Source: Castellaniella defragrans
Lineage (GTDB): Bacteria > Pseudomonadota > Gammaproteobacteria > Burkholderiales > Burkholderiaceae_B
Reading direction: 5' to 3'
Length of the DNA: 47,314 nucleotides
NCBI RefSeq assembly: GCF_014203015.1
Contig: NZ_JACHIB010000023.1
Coordinates: 1 to 47,314 of the forward strand
Part shown: one piece after another, positions 38,881-47,314 of the stretch
How positions within the stretch are numbered: the stretch's first letter is position 1
Layout: the number at the start of each line of letters is the position of its first letter
The notes under the pieces: generated by a model
Told to the model about the DNA's origin: nothing
Database searches by the model: none
The model's input: only the letters and a program-made list of their open reading frames with translations
Translations under genes and position numbers: made by a program

Positions 38881-40290
38881 ATGGACGGATTCGACAAGAT
38901 CCAGTCCCGCGAGGCGGGGCTGCACAAGAAATTGACCGCGCGGCAGATGAGCATGATCGCCATCGGCGGCGCGATCGGCACGGGACTGTTCCTGGGCAGC
39001 AAGTTCGCCATCGGCTTCGCCGGCCCGGGCGTGGTCGTGAGCTACGTCATCGGCGGCTTCATCGCGCTGCTGCTGATGGGCTGCCTGGCGGAAATGACGG
39101 TGGCGCATCCCACCTCGGGCTCGTTCGGCGCCTATGCCGAGCATTACGTCAGCCCGCTGGCCGGCTTCCTGGTGCGCTACTGCTACTGGTCCAGCATCGT
39201 GCTGGCCGTCGGCACGGAAGTCACCGCGGTGGCCGAATACATGAAGTTCTGGCTCCCGGACGTCGCCGCCTGGATCTGGATCGCCGGCTTCTCGGCGGCG
39301 CTGATCGGCGTCAACGCCTACAGCGTCAAGGCCTTCGGCTCGGTGGAATACTGGTTCTCCGCCACCAAGGTCTTCGCCATCGTGGCCTTCATCGTCCTGG
39401 CGATCGGCATGCTCGCCGGCGGACGGGAGGCGGTGCCGGTGGCGCAGCACCTGACGGGCCAGGGCGGCTTCATGCCCAACGGCTGGGGCGGTGTCTGGAC
39501 CGGCGTGATCATCTCGATCTTCAGCTATTTCAGCATCGAGATGATCGCCGTGGCGGCGGGCGAGGCCGAGCATCCCGAGCAGGCCGTGCGCCAGGCCTTC
39601 AAGGCGACCGTGGCGCGGCTGGTGATCTTCTACCTGCTGTCGCTGTCCCTGATCGTGATGCTGGTGCCCTGGAAGACCCTGGTGGCCGACGGCACGACCA
39701 GTCCCTTCGTCACGGTGATGCAGTCCGTGGGCATTCCCTACGCCGATAGCATCCTGAACTTCATCGTGATCGTCGCGGCCCTGTCGGCCATGAACAGCAT
39801 GCTGTACATCTCGACCCGGATGCTGTTCAGCCTGTCGCGGGCCGGCGACGCGCCGGCGGCGCTGGGCCGGATCCGCGCCAACGGGGTGCCGCTCAATGCG
39901 CTGGCGGTGTCCGCCAGCGGCATCGCGGTGGCGGCCTGGGTGTACGTGTCCGACCCAGGCACGGCCTTCCCCATCATGATCGCGCTGTCCATGTTCGGCG
40001 TGCTGTTCACCTGGGGCATGATCTTCTTCACGCACCTGTTCTTCCGCCGCCGCATGGCCGGCCGGGGCGCATTCCTGCGCTTTCGCATGCCCGGCTACCC
40101 GGCCGGCACCCTGCTGGGCCTGACCGGCATCTCGGCCATCCTGCTGACCACCTGGTTCATCGACATCTTCCACGCCACGCTGGTGTTCGGCGTGCCTTTC
40201 CTGGCGCTGCTGGTGCTGGCGTACGGCTTGAGAAAGGCGCGCGGCAAGCCCGCCCCGGACCGCGAGGCCCGTTCCGGCGGCATCGGCTGA
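38881..40290 (+). CDS. Amino acid permease (APC family, AroP/ProY-type)
   Basis: A 469-residue inner-membrane transporter with 12 predicted helices. The start LTARQMSMIAIGGAIGTGLFLGS is the family signature, with MGCLAEMTVAHPTSGSFGAYA near 67-87 and SMFGVLFTWG late. Proteins of this group import amino acids by proton symport. With kynU upstream, kynurenine or tryptophan is a likely substrate, but this is inference. GGAGA lies before the ATG. Confidence 0.9.
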   Translation: MDGFDKIQSREAGLHKKLTARQMSMIAIGGAIGTGLFLGSKFAIGFAGPGVVVSYVIGGFIALLLMGCLAEMTVAHPTSGSFGAYAEHYVSPLAGFLVRYCYWSSIVLAVGTEVTAVAEYMKFWLPDVAAWIWIAGFSAALIGVNAYSVKAFGSVEYWFSATKVFAIVAFIVLAIGMLAGGREAVPVAQHLTGQGGFMPNGWGGVWTGVIISIFSYFSIEMIAVAAGEAEHPEQAVRQAFKATVARLVIFYLLSLSLIVMLVPWKTLVADGTTSPFVTVMQSVGIPYADSILNFIVIVAALSAMNSMLYISTRMLFSLSRAGDAPAALGRIRANGVPLNALAVSASGIAVAAWVYVSDPGTAFPIMIALSMFGVLFTWGMIFFTHLFFRRRMAGRGAFLRFRMPGYPAGTLLGLTGISAILLTTWFIDIFHATLVFGVPFLALLVLAYGLRKARGKPAPDREARSGGIG

Positions 40291-40429
40291 TGCCCGAGCC
40301 GAACCGCTGATTCCCGGGGGCGCGCCCCCCGCCACCCGATCCACCGAAGCATGCCGCGGCGCCGGCAGGGGGCGCTGCGTGCCGCCCGCGCGCATGACGA
40401 CAGAAGAATCAAATCACAGGAGACGCTTC

Positions 40430-41473
40430 ATGATGAAGAAGACAGGGCTCGCGGCGGCATTGCTGCTCGCGGCGGGCGCGGTCCACGCCGAGTCCGGCCT
40501 CACGCTGTCGGGCATCCTCGACCTGAGCCTGCAGCATCTCAGGAACTCGGGCGACGACGAGTCCCGCACGGACCTGGCCAGCGGCGTGATGAGCAGCTCG
40601 CGCCTGGAGTTCAACGGCAGCGAGGACCTCGGGGGCGGCAACACGGCCTATTTCACGTTCCAGCCCCAGTTCGACGCCAGCACCGGCGAGCGCAAGGAGC
40701 AGATGCGGCTGTCCTACGTGGGCCTCAAGGGAGGCTGGGGCGACGTCACCCTGGGCCGCCAGGACACTCCGTCGTCCTTCGTGACGGGCTATGCCGATCC
40801 GAATTACGGCTCGGAATACAGCGTCATGAACAACATGCAGTTCTTCTATGCGCCCTACCGGGTGGACAACGCGATCCAGTACAACTCGCCGAGCTTCGGC
40901 GGATTGTCCGGCCGCGTGATGTACGCGTTCGGCGAAGGGGGCGGCACCCAGGCCGGGCATTTCATGGGCGTCGCGCTGGAATACTACAGCCACCCGCTGT
41001 ACATCGGCCTGGCCAGCGAGCGGGCCCGCAACCGGGACATCGACAGCCCGTCGGACCTCAGAAGCACCCGGGACGACTACCTGTCGGTGGTCTACAGCTT
41101 CGACAATGGGGTGGAGCCGACCTTCATGTTCCACACCTACGACGGCTACTACACCTATCCGCCCTATGTCGGCTTCTCGGCCAGCGGCTGGGACGTGCAG
41201 TTCGGCGTGCGCTGGGACATCGACGGTCGCAATCGCGTGCATGCCAGCTTCGTGCACCGCCACGACGACGACAACGCGGCCGTCGGCACGGCCAACGGCG
41301 TGACGCTGGGCTATCTGCACGGCCTGTCCAAGCGGACCGACCTGTACATCAATTTCGCCTACATCGACAACGACGAGCGCGCCCGCGTTCCCTATCCCGT
41401 GAGCTGGAACGACACGCCCGACCCGGGCCAGAGTCCGATGGGCTTGGCCGTGGGCATGCGCCACAAATTCTGA
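40430..41473 (+). CDS. Outer-membrane porin (Gram-negative porin, type 4)
   Basis: A 347-residue outer-membrane beta-barrel of the betaproteobacterial porin family. Residues 1-20 are a signal peptide with a cleavage site after AVHA. SGLTLSGILDLSLQ opens the barrel, SSRLEFNGSEDLGGGNTAYF lies near 57, RQDTPSSF after GDVTLG matches the L3 region, and the C-terminal residue is Phe, the assembly signal. AGGAG lies eight bases before the ATG. It is placed between the permease and the LVIVD gene, so it may feed the catabolic cluster with aromatic substrates. Confidence 0.9.
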   Translation: MMKKTGLAAALLLAAGAVHAESGLTLSGILDLSLQHLRNSGDDESRTDLASGVMSSSRLEFNGSEDLGGGNTAYFTFQPQFDASTGERKEQMRLSYVGLKGGWGDVTLGRQDTPSSFVTGYADPNYGSEYSVMNNMQFFYAPYRVDNAIQYNSPSFGGLSGRVMYAFGEGGGTQAGHFMGVALEYYSHPLYIGLASERARNRDIDSPSDLRSTRDDYLSVVYSFDNGVEPTFMFHTYDGYYTYPPYVGFSASGWDVQFGVRWDIDGRNRVHASFVHRHDDDNAAVGTANGVTLGYLHGLSKRTDLYINFAYIDNDERARVPYPVSWNDTPDPGQSPMGLAVGMRHKF

Positions 41474-41509
41474 ACGATTCCCCCATCGACTCGAAGGAGA
41501 CAAGACACC

Positions 41510-43288
41510 ATGCATATCCGCACTCTGCCTGGAAAGGCTTTCAGGACGACGGCGCTGGCCGCCGTGATTTTCGCTGCGTCCGGCGCCGCCGCGCTGGCGC
41601 AGGGCGACGCCGCCCGGCCCGCCGGCGAGGCCGTGCCGGGCACCCCTTCCGTCCAGGATCCCTGGCTCGCCCGGTGGCTGTCGGTGACGCCGGACCGCCG
41701 GCCGGCACCCCAGGTGCCGGGGAAGGATTACGGGATGGATCCGAACACGGGGGCGTTCGTCTTTCCCAAGGCGACGCCCGAGGCGCACGACGGCCAGCGC
41801 TTCCCGGGCGAACTGGACCACTGGGACCGGACGCTGCTCGCAAAGAATGTCGACGTGATCGCCTTCTATCCCGGCGTGGGCTCGCCCTTCCATGCCTGGA
41901 ACAACGTGCTGGATTTCGAGGGCCGGCGCTACCTGTACATCCATGACCGCGATTACCTGCGCATCATGGACGTGACCGATCCGGCGCACGGCAAGGTGGT
42001 CTATTCAAAAGGGGCCGTCTGGGGGCCCAAGGGGCCGAGCGAGGACTGGGACGCGGCCGGCGTGAAGGACTACTGGGGGGGCATGACCATCGCCTGGAAC
42101 AAGAAGCTGGGCAAGCCCATCCTGGTGGCTTCTTACGAGATCGGCCGCTACGGGCTGATGGAAGACAAGCTGAAAGAGCCGGAAAAAGTCGCCCGGCAGC
42201 GCAGCTACAACTCTCTGAAGGGCTTCAAGGTCTACGCGATGAACGGGCCGACGCCCGATGACTGGGAACTGCTGGCGACCCGCACCACCGACGTGGAGCG
42301 GCCCGACGCATCGGTCGGCCGGCAGCGGGGGTCCGGTTCGCTGGACGCGCCGGAATATTTCGGCGGCAAGTACATGATCCTGGCAGCGGCGCCCGACGAC
42401 AGCTATGCGCTGACCGAGTATTCAAACTACCTGTATTCCCCTGGCTACCAGGTCTGGGACATGTCCGATCCCGCCCATCCGGAATTCGTGTCGCAGATCA
42501 CGGTCCCGGGGCAGAAGGTGGACGACCCGGCCAGCGTGTTTGAATACCTGAAGAATCCGCGCGCGGGCAACCGGACGTCGTGGATGGGCGCGCGCATGCC
42601 GCTGTTCCTGCCCAAGCCCCTCGAACAGGGCGGCAAGATCGGGTTCGGCGCCATGGGGGGCCTGGGGCTGTGGTCGTTCGACCTGAGCGATCCCGCACAT
42701 CCGAAGATCCTCGGCAATTTCAATACGCCGCCGTCCTTCTCGGGCACGGAGTTCGACAACGCGGACGTCAGCCAGTACGAGCGCACGGGATACGTGCTGA
42801 CCAGCGGCTACCCGCTGAATACGGACTGCAACGAGCCCTACAAGGACATCTGGGTGGTCGATGCCCGGGATCCGGCCCGCATGAAGGTGGCGGCGACCCT
42901 GCCGCGTCCCGTTCCGCCGGAAAACGCGCCCTACACCAGCTTCTGCCAGCGGGGTGGATCGTTCGGGCCCAAGCGCTCCAATTCCATCGGGCAGCCGGGC
43001 GCGTGGCGGCAGAAGATCGTGCCCTATTCCTTCTACAACGCCGGGGTCCAGCTGTTCGACGTGAGCGATCCCGCCCACCCCAGGATCGCGGGATATTTCG
43101 TGCCGCCGCTGGCGGACGAGACCGAGCTGCCGAGCTACACCCTGAGCCAGGGGGTGTTCGCCTTGTACACCGAATACGACCGCAACATCATGTGGGCGTT
43201 CACGGACAACGGCGCCTATGCCCTGTCCTCGCCCCTGCTGGGCGAGCCGGTGATGGGCATGCCCGCCCGGCCCTGGCCCGCGCGCTGA
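41510..43288 (+). CDS. Secreted LVIVD-repeat beta-propeller protein
   Basis: A 592-residue protein with a signal peptide (about 1-30, cleavage after ALA). At least five LVIVD-like blades each end in an Asp-Pro-Ala-His-Pro type turn: DYLRIMDVTDPAH (148-160), GYQVWDMSDPAHP (312-324), GLWSFDLSDPAHP (386-398), DIWVVDARDPA (446-456) and GVQLFDVSDPAHP (512-524). Two cysteines (C440, C479) could form a disulphide. Only the fold family is recognised; no catalytic site or function is known. It follows the porin by 36 bases and precedes a strong terminator, so a periplasmic or surface role in the same regulon is inferred. Confidence 0.8.
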   Translation: MHIRTLPGKAFRTTALAAVIFAASGAAALAQGDAARPAGEAVPGTPSVQDPWLARWLSVTPDRRPAPQVPGKDYGMDPNTGAFVFPKATPEAHDGQRFPGELDHWDRTLLAKNVDVIAFYPGVGSPFHAWNNVLDFEGRRYLYIHDRDYLRIMDVTDPAHGKVVYSKGAVWGPKGPSEDWDAAGVKDYWGGMTIAWNKKLGKPILVASYEIGRYGLMEDKLKEPEKVARQRSYNSLKGFKVYAMNGPTPDDWELLATRTTDVERPDASVGRQRGSGSLDAPEYFGGKYMILAAAPDDSYALTEYSNYLYSPGYQVWDMSDPAHPEFVSQITVPGQKVDDPASVFEYLKNPRAGNRTSWMGARMPLFLPKPLEQGGKIGFGAMGGLGLWSFDLSDPAHPKILGNFNTPPSFSGTEFDNADVSQYERTGYVLTSGYPLNTDCNEPYKDIWVVDARDPARMKVAATLPRPVPPENAPYTSFCQRGGSFGPKRSNSIGQPGAWRQKIVPYSFYNAGVQLFDVSDPAHPRIAGYFVPPLADETELPSYTLSQGVFALYTEYDRNIMWAFTDNGAYALSSPLLGEPVMGMPARPWPAR

Positions 43289-43302
43289 CACGGCCTGAAA
43301 CC

Positions 43303-43349
43303 AACGGCCGGACGAGCGCCTTCGGGCGGCGTCCGGCCGTTTTCCTTGC
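43303..43349 (+). terminator. Terminator after the LVIVD gene
   Basis: AACGGCCGGACG (43303-43314) pairs perfectly with CGTCCGGCCGTT (43330-43341), followed by a T-rich tail. It closes the kynU-permease-porin-LVIVD group. Confidence 0.88.
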
Positions 43350-43374
43350 AAGGCTCCGGAGTACCTGCCTGATA

Positions 43375-43391
43375 GATTCCATTATGGAATC
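43375..43391. promoter_or_regulatory. 17-bp palindrome upstream of the aminomuconate operon
   Basis: GATTCCAT-T-ATGGAATC is a perfect dyad in the AT-rich region before the aldehyde dehydrogenase gene. The TTCCAT-ATGGAA form resembles IclR-family operators. No IclR gene is present in the window. Confidence 0.55.
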
Positions 43392-43520
43392 GCATCAAGC
43401 ACTTTATTGATTAGAAAATAATCCCGACGCCCCTTACAGTGTCTCCATACGAGAACACCGGGCCCCCACGCCAGCCCTTCACGCTCCATCACCACACGAA
43501 CCACACCAGAGACAAGCATC

Positions 43521-44978
43521 GTGGCCGAACTCATCACGCACTACATCGGCGGCCGTTTCGTCGAAAGCGCCCGGCGGTTTCCCAACATCAGTCCGGTGGA
43601 CGGCGCCGTCGTCGGCGAAGTCTGCGAGGCCGGCGCCGGGGAGGTGGACCTCGCGGTGCAGGCCGCCCGGGCGGCGCTGCAAGGCGAGTGGGGGCGGTGC
43701 GGGCCGGTCGAACGCTCCGACTGGCTGCGCAGGCTGGCCGACGGCATCGAGCGGCGTTTCGACGCATTCGTCGAGGCCGAGGTGCGCGACACGGGCCGCA
43801 CCGTGCGCCAGGCGCGCACCCTGGACGTGCCGCGCGCCATCGCCAATTTCCGCTTCTTCGCCGACCTGGTCCGCCAGGCCCACACGGAATGCTTCGAGAC
43901 CGTGACGGCCGACGGCGGCCGGGCGCTGAACTACGTCGTGCGCAAGCCCCTGGGCGTGGTGGTGGCGATCTCGCCCTGGAACCTGCCCGTCCTGCTGTTC
44001 AGCTGGAAGGTCGCGCCGGCCCTGGCGCTGGGCAACGCGGTGGTGGCCAAGCCCTCCGAGGAAACGCCGTCCTCCGCCTTCCTGCTGGCGCAGGTGGCGC
44101 ACGACATCGGCTTTCCCGCGGGCGCCTTCAACGTGCTGCAGGGCTTCGGCGGCCAATCCGCCGGCCAGGCCATGATCAGCCATCCGGACATCGACGCCGT
44201 GACCTTCACCGGGGCCTCGGCCACCGGGGCGCACATCATGAAGACCGTGGCCGACGCGGTGAAGGACGTGTCCTTCGAGCTGGGCGGCAAGAACGCCGCC
44301 ATCGTGTTCGAGGACGCGGACTTCGACGCCGCCGTGGACGGGGTCGTGAAGTCCTCCTTCACCAACTCCGGCCAGGTCTGCCTGTGCAGCGAGCGGGTGC
44401 TGGTGCAGCGGCCGATCTTCGACCGCTTCGTGGCGGCGCTCAAGGCGCGCACCGAGGCGCTGGTGCTGGGGCGTCCGGACGATCCGGCCGCCGACATCGG
44501 CCCCATGATCTCGCGGAAGCACCAGGCCAAGGTCCTGTCCTATTTCCAGCTGGCGCGCGAGGAAGGCGCCACCGTGGTGACCGGAGGCGAGACGCCGGTG
44601 TTCGGCGATGCGCGCGACCAGGGGTTCTGGGTCCGGCCGACCGTCTGGACCGGCCTGCCCGACGACGCCCGCTGCCTGCGCGAGGAGATCTTCGGGCCGG
44701 TCTGCCACGTGGCGCCCTTCGACACGGAGGACGAGGCCGTCGCCCGCGCCAACGATTCCGACTACGGCCTGGCCACCGCGATCTGGACGCGCGACCTGTC
44801 GCGCGCGCACCGGGTGTCGCCGCGCATGCGCAGCGGCCTGGTCTGGGTCAACACCTGGTACCTGCGCGACCTGCGCACGCCCTTCGGCGGCGTGCGCCGC
44901 TCCGGCATCGGCCGCGAGGGCGGGCGCCATTCCCTGGATTTCTATTCCGAGATCACCAACATCTGCGTCAAGATCTGA
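43521..44978 (+). CDS. nbaE: 2-aminomuconic 6-semialdehyde dehydrogenase
   Basis: An NAD-dependent aldehyde dehydrogenase of 485 residues that would oxidise 2-aminomuconate semialdehyde to 2-aminomuconate. [23 protein letters not shown] (near 151, partly quoted family loop), [19 protein letters not shown] with the catalytic Glu near 254 and [11 protein letters not shown] with the catalytic Cys near 288 are seen. The pathway role rests on the neighbouring deaminase, dioxygenase and decarboxylase genes. A GTG start is used at 43521, with GAGA about a dozen bases upstream. Confidence 0.88.
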   Translation: MAELITHYIGGRFVESARRFPNISPVDGAVVGEVCEAGAGEVDLAVQAARAALQGEWGRCGPVERSDWLRRLADGIERRFDAFVEAEVRDTGRTVRQARTLDVPRAIANFRFFADLVRQAHTECFETVTADGGRALNYVVRKPLGVVVAISPWNLPVLLFSWKVAPALALGNAVVAKPSEETPSSAFLLAQVAHDIGFPAGAFNVLQGFGGQSAGQAMISHPDIDAVTFTGASATGAHIMKTVADAVKDVSFELGGKNAAIVFEDADFDAAVDGVVKSSFTNSGQVCLCSERVLVQRPIFDRFVAALKARTEALVLGRPDDPAADIGPMISRKHQAKVLSYFQLAREEGATVVTGGETPVFGDARDQGFWVRPTVWTGLPDDARCLREEIFGPVCHVAPFDTEDEAVARANDSDYGLATAIWTRDLSRAHRVSPRMRSGLVWVNTWYLRDLRTPFGGVRRSGIGREGGRHSLDFYSEITNICVKI

Positions 44979-45033
44979 GCCGTTCCGCACGCCGGACGGG
45001 ACTCGCACGAAGGACCACAGGAGACCGCATCCC

Positions 45034-45462
45034 ATGAACCCAGCATCCGCCAAGGTCGTCACCGGCAAGGCCACGCCGCGGGGGAAGTTCCCGCACGTCA
45101 GGCGCGCGGGCGACTTCCTGTTCGTCTCGGGGACCAGCTCGCGCCGCGCCGACAACAGCCTGGCCGGCGTGGAGACCGTGGACGCCATGGGCGCCGTGCG
45201 CATGGACATCCGGGCGCAGACCCGCGCCGTGATCGAGAACATCCGCGACATCCTGGCCAGCGTCGGCGCCGCCCTGGAGGACGTGGTGGAGATCAGCGCC
45301 TACCTGGTCGATATGGGGGACTTCGCCGGCTACAACGAGGTCTACGGGGAATATTTCGGCTTCGATGGCCCGGCGCGCACCACGGTCGCCGTCCATCAGC
45401 TGCCGCACCCGCACCTGCGCATCGAGATCAAGGCCATCGCCTACAGGCCGCCGGCCGCCTGA
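45034..45462 (+). CDS. nbaF: 2-aminomuconate deaminase (RidA/YjgF family)
   Basis: A 142-residue RidA-family protein. [16 protein letters not shown] (about 23-38) and the C-terminal [14 protein letters not shown] with the conserved substrate-binding Arg/Glu place it in the family. In aminomuconate pathways (nba/amn operons) this member deaminates 2-aminomuconate to 4-oxalocrotonate. Context, between the dehydrogenase and dioxygenase genes, supports that over a generic RidA. AGGAG precedes the ATG at 45034. Confidence 0.87.
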   Translation: MNPASAKVVTGKATPRGKFPHVRRAGDFLFVSGTSSRRADNSLAGVETVDAMGAVRMDIRAQTRAVIENIRDILASVGAALEDVVEISAYLVDMGDFAGYNEVYGEYFGFDGPARTTVAVHQLPHPHLRIEIKAIAYRPPAA

Positions 45463-45482
45463 CACCGGGCCGGACACGACGA

Positions 45483-45505
45483 CCGGCGCCCCCGACAGGC
45501 GCCGG
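45483..45505 (+). other. Intercistronic hairpin in the aminomuconate operon
   Basis: CCGGCGCC-CCCGACA-GGCGCCGG forms an eight-base perfect stem between the deaminase and dioxygenase genes. It may modulate mRNA processing; there is no T-run. Confidence 0.35.
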
Positions 45506-45525
45506 CACACCACGAGGAGACAGAC

Positions 45526-46101
45526 ATGGATGCGAAGTACGGCTTGCCCAAGAACCTGATGCAATGGGTGGACGACCACCGCGACCGGCTCAAGCCGCCG
45601 GTGTGCAACGCGGCGATCTTTCCCGACGGCAACTACATCATCAACATGGTCGGCGGCGGCAACCAGCGCACCGATTTCCACGACAACCCGACCGAGGAAA
45701 TCTTCTACCAGCTGCGCGGCGAGGCGTTCCTGATCGTCTGGGACCGCGGCCGCTTCGAGCGCATCGACCTGAAGGAAGGCGACATCTTCCTGCAGCCGCC
45801 GCACCTGATCCATTCGCCGCAGCGCCCCGATCCCGACGGCCTGTGCCTGCTGATCGAGCTGCCCCGCCCCCAGGGCAGGCACGACAGCCTGCAGTGGTAT
45901 TGCGCCCATTGCGGCACCGAGGTCTGGAAGGCCTCCAAGCAGCTGGAAAGCCTGGTGGACGACCTGCCCAAGGTCTACGCCCAGTTCTACGCGCTGAAGG
46001 ACGAGGAGCGCGTCTGTCCCGGCTGCGGCACCCAGCACCCGGGCAAGGACTATCGCATCTGGCACGAGCAGCTGCGGGATTCCAGCGTCCGGGATTTCTG
46101 A
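45526..46101 (+). CDS. nbaC: 3-hydroxyanthranilate 3,4-dioxygenase
   Basis: A cupin dioxygenase of 191 residues that opens the ring of 3-hydroxyanthranilate to 2-amino-3-carboxymuconate semialdehyde. Iron ligands H52, E58 and H96 are in TDFHDNPTEE and PPHLIHSP. Two CxxC pairs (C126/C129 and C164/C167) form the rubredoxin-like second iron site typical of bacterial enzymes. GAGGAGA precedes the ATG. Next to the decarboxylase that uses its unstable product. Confidence 0.97.
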   Translation: MDAKYGLPKNLMQWVDDHRDRLKPPVCNAAIFPDGNYIINMVGGGNQRTDFHDNPTEEIFYQLRGEAFLIVWDRGRFERIDLKEGDIFLQPPHLIHSPQRPDPDGLCLLIELPRPQGRHDSLQWYCAHCGTEVWKASKQLESLVDDLPKVYAQFYALKDEERVCPGCGTQHPGKDYRIWHEQLRDSSVRDF

Positions 46102-46150
46102 ACGGGATTTCTGAACGGGACACGGAACGAGACACACGAAGGCCACCGAC

Positions 46151-47143
46151 ATGATAGACATCCACGCGCACATCTTTCCGGAAATCTCGCGCGAGCAGGC
46201 CCACGCGCTGGACCCCGTGCAGGCGCCCTGGCTGAAGATCACCGGCCGGGACGCGGGCATGATCATGAAGGGCGACGGCGAGTTCCGCCCCGTCGAGCCG
46301 GTGCTGTGGGATCCGGAGCTGCGCGTGGCGGACATGGACCGCCTGGGCCTGGACGTGCAGGTCGTCAGCGCCACGCCGATCATGTTCGGCTACGCGCTGG
46401 ACGCCGGCAAGGTGGCCGACTGGGCCGCCCGCATGAACGACCTGACCCTGGAATACTGCGCCGGCCATCCCGACCGCCTGAAGGCGCTGGCCCAGGTGCC
46501 CCTGCAGGACACCGAGCGGGCCTGCCGCGAGGCGTCCCGCGCCCAGGCGGCCGGCCACGTGGGCGTGCAGATCGGCAACCACGTCGGCGACCGCGACCTG
46601 GACGACGCGCAGCTGGTGGAATTCCTGCACCACTGCGCCGTGAGCGGCATCCCGGTGCTGGTCCATCCCTGGGACATGATGGGCGGCGGGCGGCGCATGC
46701 GCCAATGGATGCTGCCCTGGCTGGTGGCCATGCCGGCGGAAACGTCGCTGGGGATCCTGTCCCTGATCCTGTCGGGCGCCTTCGAGCGGCTGCCGCGCAG
46801 CCTGAAGCTGTGCTTCGCGCATGGCGGCGGTGCTTTCGCCTTCACCCTGGGCCGGGTCGACAACGCCTGGAAGTACCGCGACATCGTGCGCCAGGACTGC
46901 CCGAATCCGCCGTCTTCCTACTGCGACCGGTTCTCGGTGGATTCCGCCGTGTTCGATCCGCGCGCCCTGCGCCTGCTGGTGGACGTGATGGGCAGCGAGC
47001 GGGTGATGCTCGGCTCCGATTATCCCTACCCGCTGGGCGAGCAGCGCATCGGCGCGTTGGTGGGCGAGACCGCCCTGCTGGACGACGATGAAAAGCGCCG
47101 CATCCTGGCCGGGAACGCCCGGGCCTTCTTCAACCTTGCCTGA
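46151..47143 (+). CDS. nbaD: 2-amino-3-carboxymuconate-6-semialdehyde decarboxylase (ACMSD)
   Basis: A metal-dependent amidohydrolase-2 family protein of 330 residues. It removes CO2 from the dioxygenase product, preventing spontaneous quinolinate formation. The zinc site DIHAHIFPE (H5, H7) opens the protein; [15 protein letters not shown] (near 172) supplies another His, [10 protein letters not shown] (near 222) and [11 protein letters not shown] (near 292, metal Asp) follow. It is 49 bases after the dioxygenase gene. The last four codons and the stop are the first unit of a 16-bp tandem repeat. Confidence 0.96.
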   Translation: MIDIHAHIFPEISREQAHALDPVQAPWLKITGRDAGMIMKGDGEFRPVEPVLWDPELRVADMDRLGLDVQVVSATPIMFGYALDAGKVADWAARMNDLTLEYCAGHPDRLKALAQVPLQDTERACREASRAQAAGHVGVQIGNHVGDRDLDDAQLVEFLHHCAVSGIPVLVHPWDMMGGGRRMRQWMLPWLVAMPAETSLGILSLILSGAFERLPRSLKLCFAHGGGAFAFTLGRVDNAWKYRDIVRQDCPNPPSSYCDRFSVDSAVFDPRALRLLVDVMGSERVMLGSDYPYPLGEQRIGALVGETALLDDDEKRRILAGNARAFFNLA

Positions 47144-47240
47144 ATCCAACCTTGCCTGGATTCGATCCGGTTTGAATCCGGGGTTGCCTGAATCAAATCC
47201 TGCCTGGATTCGATCCCGACCGAATTCAATGCTGACCGAA
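47129..47240 (+). repeat. 16-bp tandem repeat array (seven units)
   Basis: Seven directly adjoining 16-base units with consensus TTCAATCCTGCCTGAA run from the last codons of the ACMSD gene to 14 bases before the next ATG. Units: TTCAACCTTGCCTGAA, TCCAACCTTGCCTGGA, TTCGATCCGGTTTGAA, TCCGGGGTTGCCTGAA, TCAAATCCTGCCTGGA, TTCGATCCCGACCGAA, TTCAATGCTGACCGAA. The ACMSD stop codon lies inside unit 1. Confidence 0.9.
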
Positions 47241-47254
47241 CGGAGCCGTACGAG

Positions 47255-47314
47255 ATGGAAACCGCGCTGATCGAAGAACTGGGCGACGAGCTCTACACCG
47301 CCTGGGCCGAGCGC
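47255..47314 (+). CDS. Partial: probable 2-keto-4-pentenoate hydratase / 4-oxalocrotonate decarboxylase family
   Basis: Only the first 20 codons are present (METALIEELGDELYTAWAER), cut by the window end. GGAG lies nine bases before the ATG. In aminomuconate operons the next enzymes are 4-oxalocrotonate decarboxylase and 2-oxopent-4-enoate hydratase, both with a similar helical N-terminus. The assignment depends mainly on position. Confidence 0.5.
   Translation, partial: METALIEELGDELYTAWAER

Overview
The window is a GC-rich (roughly two-thirds G+C) chromosomal segment of a betaproteobacterium, most likely Alcaligenaceae (Bordetella/Achromobacter-like). The evidence is the order gyrB-dnaN-dnaA / rpmH-rnpA-yidD-yidC-mnmE, the protein sequences themselves, a complete glyoxylate-carboligase operon, and an aminomuconate-type 3-hydroxyanthranilate pathway. 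No rRNA, tRNA, CRISPR array, transposase or phage gene is visible. No stretch longer than 300 bases lacks a gene.

Layout. (1) 1-1.55 kb: a visibly less GC-rich patch holding an SMC/OLD-type ATPase and a short TOPRIM-like partner with overlapping codons, probably a remnant of a two-gene defence-type module next to gyrB. (2) 1.55-11 kb: housekeeping block gyrB, dnaN, dnaA (minus strand), then rpmH, rnpA, yidD, yidC, mnmE (plus), divided by a region with one perfect DnaA box and a strong promoter. (3) 11-24.5 kb: single genes and pairs: an ABM monooxygenase, an FAD oxidoreductase, ohrR-ohr (organic peroxide defence), a NarK-type transporter plus hemerythrin, an odd HMA protein, dinB, a MOSC protein, two-layer transporters, argD, a flavoprotein with an overlapping PIN gene, and a MetE-like protein. 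The gaps here carry several repeat arrays. (4) 24.5-34 kb: a minus-strand block glcB, pyk, glcG, glycerate kinase, glxR, hyi, gcl. It takes glyoxylate either to malate or, through tartronate semialdehyde, glycerate and phosphoglycerate, to pyruvate; a LysR gene is divergent. (5) 35-37 kb: an EamA exporter and a second LysR gene. (6) 37-47.3 kb: an Lrp-type regulator divergent from kynU, then an amino-acid permease, a porin, a secreted LVIVD-propeller protein, and an operon for 2-aminomuconate semialdehyde dehydrogenase, aminomuconate deaminase, 3-hydroxyanthranilate dioxygenase and ACMS decarboxylase, with a following hydratase/decarboxylase gene cut by the window end.

Most unusual points: a dispersed two-hairpin repeat element (three tandem copies at 15.9-16.1 kb and a fourth at 30.1 kb) whose stems differ by compensating changes; exact short tandem arrays of period 7, 12 and 16 bp in three intergenic regions; a putative leaderless ohrR transcript with its operator lying between -35 and -10; a dyad at about -41.5 before narK; and the unexplained secreted propeller protein inside the kynurenine-type catabolic cluster.
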